A DNA stretch of 64,000 nucleotides. Source: CAIZGX01 sp964511555 (GTDB lineage: Bacteria > Bacteroidota > Bacteroidia > Flavobacteriales_D > Sanyastnellaceae). A model generated the notes under the pieces. It was not told the origin of the DNA. It worked only from the letters and a program-made list of their open reading frames with translations, and did not search any database. A program made the translations under genes and the position numbers. The stretch spans positions 1-64,000 of the forward strand of contig CAZEFR010000003.1 in the NCBI GenBank assembly GCA_964511555.1, written 5' to 3'. Below, piece after piece: positions 54,199 through 60,765 of this stretch (the stretch's first letter is position 1; each line of letters starts with the position of its first letter).

Positions 54199-55332
54199 AT
54201 GAGGTTTGCAGATATCATTGGACAAAAAGATGTGATTAACCGCTTGCGCAAGGCAAAGTCGGAAGATCGCATTGCCCATGCGCAGTTATTTCTTGGACCA
54301 GAAGGATCGGGAAACCTTGCTCTAGCCTTAGCCTATGCGCAGTTTTTAAACTGTCCGAATGCAACTGCTGAAGATTCTTGCGGCACATGTCCCACTTGCA
54401 GAAAGAACAGTTCATTTCAATTCGCAGATTTACACTTTAGCTTTCCATATTTTACCAAACCGAACAGCAAAGAAACCATTTCAGACGACTTCGGAACTGA
54501 GTGGCGAAACAGACTTTTAGCTTCCCCGTATTTCGGATTAGAAGATTGGATGCGTGAGCTTTCAAAAGACAACAAGAACCTTCTTTTCACAATACACGAG
54601 GCCTCCAACATTGTTCGTAAGCTATCTCTTAAATCGTTTGAAGGAGGTTATAAAATCATGGTTATTTGGATGGCTGAACTCATTCCTGAAACGGTTTCAA
54701 ACAAGCTATTGAAAATTGTTGAAGAGCCCCCTGCAAATACACTTTTCTTTTTTATTGCGAATTCTTCAGAGAGTATTTTGAACACTATTTTATCGCGTGT
54801 TCAGGTTATCCAAGTTCCCAAAATAGATGAATTATCTATTTCCAACGAATTGAAAAAGCTAGGTGTAGATGAGCAGAAAATTCAAGACATCGCACATTAT
54901 TCAGACGGAAGTTGGGACATTGCGTTACGGTTAAGAGAAAACAATGATCCCAACGAATTTTTGGCCATGCAGTTCCAAACATGGATGAGGCATTGTTACG
55001 CCAAAAAAGTACCCGCTTTATACTATTGGGCGGAAACCATGGCCGGCCTATCGCGGGAAGATTTAAAGCACTTTCTGTTGTATGCACTTGATCAAATGCG
55101 CCAAAATCTTATTTTAAACTATACAACAGAAAATATCTCGCGATTTACCTCGAGCGAAAAAGCATTCGCTCAGAAATTTTCTCCTTTCATAAATCACCTG
55201 AATATCGAAGATATTATGTTAGAGCTCGAGTCTGCTCACCGCAGTGTTGGACAAAACGCTAACAATAAAATTCTTTTCTTCGAACTTTCTATGCGCATTT
55301 TCAGACTGTTAAACAGAAAAGAAACGGCATAA
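54199..55332 (+). CDS. DNA polymerase III delta' subunit (clamp-loader ATPase family)
   Basis: A 377-residue AAA+ clamp-loader protein. It has MRFADIIGQKDVINRLRKA at the start, a P-loop-like GPEGSGNLA that lacks the standard Lys (as often in delta', which does not hydrolyse ATP), a zinc-binding Cys set around CGTCPTC, and the EEPPANTLFFFIANSSESIL segment with SRVQVIQVPKID typical of the family. It helps load the beta clamp on DNA. An in-frame open stretch back to 54106 overlaps recO, so the ATG at 54199 is favoured. A terminator hairpin follows. Confidence 0.88.
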   Translation: MRFADIIGQKDVINRLRKAKSEDRIAHAQLFLGPEGSGNLALALAYAQFLNCPNATAEDSCGTCPTCRKNSSFQFADLHFSFPYFTKPNSKETISDDFGTEWRNRLLASPYFGLEDWMRELSKDNKNLLFTIHEASNIVRKLSLKSFEGGYKIMVIWMAELIPETVSNKLLKIVEEPPANTLFFFIANSSESILNTILSRVQVIQVPKIDELSISNELKKLGVDEQKIQDIAHYSDGSWDIALRLRENNDPNEFLAMQFQTWMRHCYAKKVPALYYWAETMAGLSREDLKHFLLYALDQMRQNLILNYTTENISRFTSSEKAFAQKFSPFINHLNIEDIMLELESAHRSVGQNANNKILFFELSMRIFRLLNRKETA

Positions 55333-55333
55333 A

Positions 55334-55357
55334 AAAACGCCTCCGAAAAGGCGTTTT
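55334..55357 (+). terminator. terminator between holB-like gene and tRNA-Cys
   Basis: AAAACGCCT (55334-55342) and AGGCGTTTT (55349-55357) form a perfect 9-bp stem with loop CCGAAA. The symmetry lets it work for both the plus-strand gene and the minus-strand tRNA. Confidence 0.85.
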
Positions 55358-55364
55358 ATTTTTG

Positions 55365-55435
55365 AGGTCCCGAGCGGATTCGAACCGCTGTACGAGCTTT
55401 TGCAGAGCTCTGCCTAGCCGCTCGGCCACAGGACC
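55365..55435 (-). tRNA. tRNA-Cys (GCA)
   Basis: The minus strand folds as a 71-base cloverleaf: 7-bp acceptor GGTCCTG/CGGGACC (one T-G pair), a D arm (GGCCGAGCGGCTAGGC), the anticodon stem GAGCT/AGCTC with loop CTGCAAA giving anticodon GCA, and a T arm GCGGTTCGAATCCGC. The discriminator base is U73, as in tRNA-Cys. The 3' CCA is not encoded. Confidence 0.95.
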
Positions 55436-55509
55436 CTTGCGGACAGCAAATATACATTGTTTATTGAATAATCCGCATCTTTTCAACACTACTTCACTAC
55501 AAATAATTG

Positions 55510-55517
55510 TATTTTCG
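55510..55517 (+). promoter_or_regulatory. -7-like box TATTTTCG of the membrane coiled-coil protein
   Basis: TAnnTTCG form of the box, 15 bases before the ATG at 55533. Confidence 0.35.
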
Positions 55518-55532
55518 CTGAAAACCTGTTTT

Positions 55533-56450
55533 ATGAATAAGAAAGTTGCCATCATAGTTATTAGTGCATTGGGCGTATTGTGTCTCAGCCTTGCTTTTTG
55601 GGTGAAGGTGAGTAGAGATCGCATTATTACGCTAGAAAATAGCATGGGTGCACTAAATGTTTTAGCCATGGACGCAGCAAATGCTACGCCCGAGCAAATT
55701 ATTGAGTTGTATAAACTTGCTGAAGACTCACTTACCAGCATGAAGATGATGTACGACACCTTAACTACAGACAACACTGAAATGATGGCGCAAATTGAAG
55801 CGCAACGAACACAGATTGAAGGCCTTTTGAAACGTGCTAAAAACAAAGATTACGACATTAAAAAACTTCTGGCTGAAACCCAAACTCTTCGTAACATTAT
55901 GAAGGGTTATATTCATCAGATTGACTCTCTTCAACAAGACAATGATCGTTTATTCGCAGAAGGTCAGCAAGCCAAACAGCAAGCGGCAGCGGCAGAAAAC
56001 AGAAGCAAAACGTTGGAGACCGATTTGAATTCAACCAAAGAAATTGTTAAAGCCGGATCTGTCTTGTCAACCGGTGGATTTTACTCAACAGGTGTTTTTG
56101 CACGAAACAGCGGAGCTGAGGCGGTAACCGAACAGGCAAGAAAATCTACAATGATAAAAACGTCTTTCACTCTACGTGAAAATAGAATTGTAAAACCGGG
56201 AAGAAAAACCCTCTACCTTAAAGTCATTGGACCAAACGGAAACACCCTAACAGGAAAAGGAGGCGGAAGCTTCACCGCTACCGGTCAGACAGACACGTTC
56301 GGCGCTTCACGTGAAATCGACTACCAAGGTCAAGATACCGACGTAAGTATTTACTTCACTCCAACTTCAACACTCGATAAAGGTTCATACCGTTTAGAGA
56401 TTTATGAAAGTGGAAATCTTATTGGAAAATCAGAAGTGGTTCTTAAATAA
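55533..56450 (+). CDS. membrane-anchored coiled-coil protein with C-terminal beta domain
   Basis: A 305-residue protein with an N-terminal transmembrane helix (VAIIVISALGVLCLSLAFWV, residues 5-24), a long coiled coil (about residues 30-165; AEDSLTSMKMMYDTL, QIDSLQQDNDRLFAEGQQAK), and a C-terminal Ig-like beta domain (KTSFTLRENRIVKPGRKTLY, then SYRLEIYESGNLIGKSEVVL). I do not recognise the family. The layout suggests an inner-membrane protein spanning the periplasm. The start is the ATG at 55533; a longer open frame runs back over the tRNA and was rejected. It is six bases before the serine hydrolase gene, so they are likely one transcript. Confidence 0.8.
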   Translation: MNKKVAIIVISALGVLCLSLAFWVKVSRDRIITLENSMGALNVLAMDAANATPEQIIELYKLAEDSLTSMKMMYDTLTTDNTEMMAQIEAQRTQIEGLLKRAKNKDYDIKKLLAETQTLRNIMKGYIHQIDSLQQDNDRLFAEGQQAKQQAAAAENRSKTLETDLNSTKEIVKAGSVLSTGGFYSTGVFARNSGAEAVTEQARKSTMIKTSFTLRENRIVKPGRKTLYLKVIGPNGNTLTGKGGGSFTATGQTDTFGASREIDYQGQDTDVSIYFTPTSTLDKGSYRLEIYESGNLIGKSEVVLK

Positions 56451-56455
56451 ATCGC

Positions 56456-57586
56456 ATGAAAAAAGCCCTTAAGATTGTTCTCATTGTTTTCGGTTCAATT
56501 GGGCTTCTTGTTGGAACACTTTACCTGACCGGAAACGGCTACTTACCGCGCGGGGTCTACTGCACGTACCTTCAAGGAAAGACCAAGCCGGATATAGACG
56601 ATTTAGATCTTTTCCATACCCGGAAAATAAATCGCGGAAATCCGATAAACCTGCCAACTAACCTCAAGGTACTCTCAGATGAAAACATTCAACTCCTAAA
56701 TTCAACAGAATCTGAAGCGTTTTTAGTTTTTAGAAACGACACGCTAATTTCTGAATGGTACAGCAGCTACGGCGCAGATTCTACGCACTGGAATTCATTC
56801 TCCATGGCCAAGAGCTTTATTTCTTTGCTTATTGGTTCAGCTCTTGCCGACGGAAAAATAGCTTCGCTAAGCGACCCTGTTTCAAAATACATTCCATGGA
56901 GCGGCACTGAAGTGACATTAGAGCAGCTATTGCGCATGAGTAGCGGAATTCCGTTCGGAGAGAGTTACAACAGTCCGTTCGGATATATGGCGAAGGCCTA
57001 CTACGGAAGCGATTTAAAAGCCATTACCAAGCCATATAAAGCCGAACAATTGCCCGGAACATATTGGGCTTATGAAGGGGGAAATAGCGTTCTGTTGGGA
57101 ATGGTGTTAGAGGCGGCAACGCAAAAGAAAATAGCTAACTACTTCGAAGAAAAAATCTGGACGAAAATTGGAGCCGCATCTCCTGCCTATTGGAACCTTG
57201 ACGCAGAGAATGGTTTCGAAAAACCATTTACTGGCGTTTATGCTACCGCAAAAGATTTTGGAATGCTCGGGCAATGTATTCTTCATGATGGAAAAGTAAA
57301 CGGCACAGAAATCATTGACTCTGCCTACTTAGCAGAATCGTTTGAACCCTGGATAATTCAAGACGGAAAAAATTCAGTCTGCGATTGGTACGGTTTACAT
57401 TGGTGGATGGGCGAAGTAGACGGTGTGAAATTCAAGTCTGCACGAGGAATGCGCGGACAGTACATTGTAATCATTCCCGAAAAGAATACTGTAGTGGTTC
57501 GTATTGGACACCAACAATCGAAAGAACGAATTGCACACATGCCAGTAGACATGCTCTCTTACATTCGAATGGGTCTAACTCTTTAG
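56456..57586 (+). CDS. beta-lactamase class C-like serine hydrolase
   Basis: A 376-residue protein with one N-terminal membrane helix (IVLIVFGSIGLLVGTLYL). The catalytic SxxK motif is SMAK at residues 116-119. The second motif is YEGGN in PGTYWAYEGGNSVLLG, in place of YxN, and the third is near RGMRGQYIVIIPEKN. This places it among penicillin-binding-protein-like esterases/peptidases of unknown substrate rather than a resistance beta-lactamase. Periplasmic by topology. It lies six bases after the membrane coiled-coil gene and shares a four-base stop overlap with the convergent PurF-like gene. Confidence 0.87.
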   Translation: MKKALKIVLIVFGSIGLLVGTLYLTGNGYLPRGVYCTYLQGKTKPDIDDLDLFHTRKINRGNPINLPTNLKVLSDENIQLLNSTESEAFLVFRNDTLISEWYSSYGADSTHWNSFSMAKSFISLLIGSALADGKIASLSDPVSKYIPWSGTEVTLEQLLRMSSGIPFGESYNSPFGYMAKAYYGSDLKAITKPYKAEQLPGTYWAYEGGNSVLLGMVLEAATQKKIANYFEEKIWTKIGAASPAYWNLDAENGFEKPFTGVYATAKDFGMLGQCILHDGKVNGTEIIDSAYLAESFEPWIIQDGKNSVCDWYGLHWWMGEVDGVKFKSARGMRGQYIVIIPEKNTVVVRIGHQQSKERIAHMPVDMLSYIRMGLTL

Positions 57587-59478
57587 TAGGCGCGCTCTGT
57601 TCGGCCTTCCATGTAGTTTATAAAGGCTTTATTCACCACTTTATTTCCGCCAGGTGTTGGATAGTTTCCTGAAAAATACCAATCGCCTTGGTTGTTCGGA
57701 CAAGCATTGTGAAGACCTTCAATGGTTTGGAAAAGCACGCTAACTTTAGCTTTCGTGCCTTCAGGAGTAACCAACTTCGCTACCATTTCAGAAATTTCTT
57801 CCTGCGAATACGCTTCGTAAACTTCCTTCACATAGTTTCTTACCTGTTCTTTTGGAACACTTTCTTGGTCTTTACATTTCATGTAAACAACATCGAGAAT
57901 TCCCTCCTTACCGTCGCGCTTCAACAAAGCAACTATGGCCTGAAAAGCAATGAAATCACCCATCTTAGCCATATCAATTCCGTAGCAATCGGGATAACGA
58001 ATTTGTGGGGCGGAAGAAACAATGATGATTCTTTTAGGCTCTAGACGGTCTAACATCTTAATGATAGACTTCTTCAAGGTGGTTCCGCGAACAATTGAGT
58101 CGTCTATAACTACTAACGTGTCTACACCGCGCTTTACGGTTCCGTGTGTCACATCATAAACATGCGCAACCATTTCGTCGCGTGCAGAATCTTGTGTAAT
58201 GAAGGTGCGCATTTTCACATCCTTGATCGCAATTTTCTCGATGCGCGCGCGCTTGCGAACAATGGCTTCTATCTCTTCATTCGACCATTTACCCGTTGTT
58301 AGTTTTTCAATTTTCACATCGTTCAAATGATCTTCTAAGGCCTTAATCATTCCGTAAAACGCAGTTTCTGCCGTGTTAGGAATGAAAGAAAAGACCGTGT
58401 TTTCCAAGTCGTAATTCACTTCTTGCAAAACGCGCGGAACAATATTCTTTCCGAGGTCTTGACGCTCTTGATAAATAGACGCGTCGTTTCCTCTTGAAAA
58501 ATAGATACGCTCAAACGAGCAGGGTGTTAACGCTGCCGGAGCTTTAATCTCTTTCATGGAAGAACTTCCGTCTTTCTTCACCACATATGCGCAGCCTGCA
58601 GGAATTTCTTTGATTTGATCAAGCGGAACGTTGAACGCGCTTTGGATAGGCGGACGCTCGCTTGCAACAACACAAACCTCATCGTCTTCGTAGTAAAACG
58701 CCGGACGAATTCCATTTGGATCGCGGTACACAAACGCATCTCCGTGACCCAACATTCCCACCATCGCAAATCCTCCGTCCCAATCCTTGCTTGCGCGTTG
58801 CAACACGCGCTGAATGTCTATATTCTTCGCTATTAACTCAGAAATCTGTTGGTTTGAATAGCCTTGTTGGTGGTACTGATTGAAAAGCACTTGATTTTCT
58901 TCATCCAGGAAGTGGCCAATTTTTTCCATCACCGTTACGGTGTCGGTATGTTCTTTCGGATGTTGTCCCAATTCAACCAATAAGCCAAATAATTCGTCTA
59001 CGTTGGTTAGGTTGAAATTCCCTGCAAGCACGAGATTACGGGTCATCCAGTTGTTTTGACGAAGAAACGGATGACAGTTTTCAATGCTGTTTCCGCCATA
59101 AGTTCCGTACCTCAGGTGACCTAAAAAGACTTCGCCGGTGAAAGCAAAATTGTTTTTTAAATACTGGGCGTTTTTCAGTTTATCTGGATGCTTTTTTGCC
59201 ATTTCGGCAAAGCGACTCATCACTTTCGCGAACACTTCACGAACGGGCTGAGCGTCGTTACTTCGAATACGAGAGATGTATTTCTTTCCTGGTTCTGCAT
59301 CTAACTTAATGTTCGCTAACCCAGCGCCATCTTGGCCTCGGTTATGCTCTTTCTCCATGAGGAGATACATTTTGTTTAGTCCGTAAAAAGCAGTTCCGTA
59401 TTTATCGGTGTAATGCTGAAGAGGTTTCTTCAGTCTAAGAAATGCGATCCCGCATTCGTGTTTGATAGCGTCACTCAT
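57583..59478 (-). CDS. amidophosphoribosyltransferase (PurF family, long form)
   Basis: A 631-residue protein with an N-terminal class II glutamine amidotransferase domain: nucleophile Cys9 in KHECGIAFL, HNRGQDGAGLA, and HLRYGTYGGNSIENCHPF. The C-terminal phosphoribosyltransferase domain has the PRPP loop VVIDDSIVRGTTLKKSII. It makes phosphoribosylamine for purine synthesis. It is about 125 residues longer than E. coli PurF; the long form is common in Bacteroidota. MSDAIKHE before Cys9 would be a propeptide removed for activity. Divergent from the plug-only gene at 59630. Confidence 0.88.
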   Translation of the reverse strand: MSDAIKHECGIAFLRLKKPLQHYTDKYGTAFYGLNKMYLLMEKEHNRGQDGAGLANIKLDAEPGKKYISRIRSNDAQPVREVFAKVMSRFAEMAKKHPDKLKNAQYLKNNFAFTGEVFLGHLRYGTYGGNSIENCHPFLRQNNWMTRNLVLAGNFNLTNVDELFGLLVELGQHPKEHTDTVTVMEKIGHFLDEENQVLFNQYHQQGYSNQQISELIAKNIDIQRVLQRASKDWDGGFAMVGMLGHGDAFVYRDPNGIRPAFYYEDDEVCVVASERPPIQSAFNVPLDQIKEIPAGCAYVVKKDGSSSMKEIKAPAALTPCSFERIYFSRGNDASIYQERQDLGKNIVPRVLQEVNYDLENTVFSFIPNTAETAFYGMIKALEDHLNDVKIEKLTTGKWSNEEIEAIVRKRARIEKIAIKDVKMRTFITQDSARDEMVAHVYDVTHGTVKRGVDTLVVIDDSIVRGTTLKKSIIKMLDRLEPKRIIIVSSAPQIRYPDCYGIDMAKMGDFIAFQAIVALLKRDGKEGILDVVYMKCKDQESVPKEQVRNYVKEVYEAYSQEEISEMVAKLVTPEGTKAKVSVLFQTIEGLHNACPNNQGDWYFSGNYPTPGGNKVVNKAFINYMEGRTERAY

Positions 59479-59499
59479 GGAGTGAAAAATAATTTGCGG

Positions 59500-59507
59500 C
59501 GAAGATA
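59500..59507 (-). promoter_or_regulatory. -7-like box TATCTTCG of the PurF-family gene
   Basis: TAnnTTCG match on the minus strand, 21 bases before the ATG at 59478. The remaining part of the 151-base divergent region shows no further clear element. Confidence 0.4.
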
Positions 59508-59629
59508 GTCTATGCTTCGCGAATGTTGGAAGGAATTAAAATCATTTCTGTGTTTTGAATGGTAATTTTTCGAATTTCTTTGAAAAAATCAAAGGAGGAA
59601 AAAAATTAGCTTAGAGAAAAATAACGATT

Positions 59630-60340
59630 ATGAAAACAATTACACTACTCGCGAGCTTGCTTCTTTCTCTGGGAATGGCAGCTCAATCACACGGTGAAAT
59701 CTTCGGAAAAATCATCGATGAAAATAACAAACCGATTGCAGGCGTAATTGTACGTGCAGAAAACAACGGTATTGTAGTAGGTGCTGCAACCGACGAAAGA
59801 GGTGTATACCGCATCAACGGTGTTGAACCCGGAACATATACCCTATTCTACGATCTTATTGGATACGGGCAATTGCAGGTGAATGACGTTCAAGTTAAGT
59901 CAGATCAGATTCGAAAATTATCTGATTACACCTTAACCACAGCTACCTACGGAACAGGCGGGCCACTTATCATTCGTGCTGAAAAACCGCTTATCGATAT
60001 TAATGGTGGCACTGCAATCTCTCTAGGCGCAAAGGAACTAAAAGATAACGCTGCTGCAAATGGCGGGTCTCTAAAGTCTATTCTGTCTTCTATGTCCAGT
60101 GACATTAAAACGGGTGATCGCGGCGAAGAACTTTATTTTCGTGGAAGCCGTTCTGGCAGTATTGTGTATTACATAGATGGGGTGAAAATTTATGGTAGTC
60201 CGTTGAATATTCCTTCAAGCGGAATAAATAACATTACAGTATACACAGGTGGTGTGCCAGCCAAGTATGGCGACAGCACCGGCGGTTATGTTATCATTGA
60301 CACAAAGTCATTCAGAGACGCGGCACGAGAAAAAAAGTAA
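59630..60340 (+). CDS. carboxypeptidase-regulatory plus TonB-plug protein without a barrel
   Basis: A 236-residue exported protein with signal peptide MKTITLLASLLLSLGMAAQS. Residues 22-105 are a carboxypeptidase-regulatory-like domain (GEIFGKIIDENNKPIAGVIV, YRINGVEPGTYTLFYDLIGY). Residues about 130-228 match a TonB-dependent receptor plug (SLKSILSSMSSDIKTGDRGE, YFRGSRSGSIVYYIDGVKIY, VYTGGVPAKYGDSTGGYVII). Then it stops: no 500-residue beta-barrel follows, and no barrel-like frame is found downstream. Either it is a stand-alone soluble periplasmic plug domain, or a truncated receptor kept in the genome; a clean stop and unremarkable codon use favour a real short gene. Confidence 0.75.
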   Translation: MKTITLLASLLLSLGMAAQSHGEIFGKIIDENNKPIAGVIVRAENNGIVVGAATDERGVYRINGVEPGTYTLFYDLIGYGQLQVNDVQVKSDQIRKLSDYTLTTATYGTGGPLIIRAEKPLIDINGGTAISLGAKELKDNAAANGGSLKSILSSMSSDIKTGDRGEELYFRGSRSGSIVYYIDGVKIYGSPLNIPSSGINNITVYTGGVPAKYGDSTGGYVIIDTKSFRDAAREKK

Positions 60341-60381
60341 AGACATCGCTTATTAAATCTTTGTTTTTACTAAACCTTTTG

Positions 60382-60423
60382 GAATTAAGGTAGTTAGGCA
60401 TTAAATTCGGGCTACCTTAATTC
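60382..60423 (+). repeat. 12-bp inverted repeat downstream of the plug gene
   Basis: GAATTAAGGTAG (60382-60393) and CTACCTTAATTC (60412-60423) are perfect reverse complements around an 18-base loop. It lacks the T run of a standard terminator and lies 16 bases before the next gene, so it may be a terminator, attenuator or protein site. Confidence 0.65.
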
Positions 60424-60438
60424 TTAAAGCCTCCCACT

Positions 60439-60732
60439 TTGCACAAAGGAAAATTCCCCTGTACCAAACATGCGGTAATAAACGCACTTACAGATCTTCT
60501 GCACAGAGAGCGTTTTTTTATACGCGATATAAACGATCGTAAGGGCTTCATCTACGCTCAGCAGGGCGTTCGTTTTCTTGCTATTGGAAGAACTTGTTTG
60601 ATTAGAATTGTAGAAGACAACGACACTGTTGAAGTTGAAGTTCGTTGTTCAAACAGAATGGGAATAGGACTCCCCGGGTTGACAGGGGCCATAGAAAGGA
60701 AAATTCTTAAACGCCTCGAGGAAGAATTGTAA
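60439..60732 (+). CDS. small hypothetical protein
   Basis: A 97-residue protein starting at TTG (60439), with no in-frame ATG nearby. It has a charged, helix-forming N-terminus (KHAVINALTDLLHRERFFIR) and a C-terminal half (VRFLAIGRTCLIRIVEDNDT, then KRLEEEL), and contains no signal peptide or repeat. I do not recognise it. Frame length and continuity between a hairpin and the SDF gene promoter suggest it is real, but the start codon is uncertain. Confidence 0.45.
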   Translation: MHKGKFPCTKHAVINALTDLLHRERFFIRDINDRKGFIYAQQGVRFLAIGRTCLIRIVEDNDTVEVEVRCSNRMGIGLPGLTGAIERKILKRLEEEL

Positions 60733-60742
60733 TTAGACACCC

Positions 60743-60750
60743 TATCTTCG
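60743..60750 (+). promoter_or_regulatory. -7-like box TATCTTCG of the SDF symporter gene
   Basis: TAnnTTCG match 15 bases before the ATG at 60766. Confidence 0.4.
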
Positions 60751-60765
60751 GAAAAATTTTCATTT

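Noticed and set aside
55362..55532. In-frame upstream extension of the membrane coiled-coil protein
   Set aside because: It runs through the tRNA-Cys gene on the other strand and removes the N-terminal membrane helix from the start.
56456..57586. Antibiotic-resistance beta-lactamase
   Set aside because: It has the SxxK motif but not a proper class C YxN and KTG set, and carries a membrane anchor; a general serine hydrolase is more likely.
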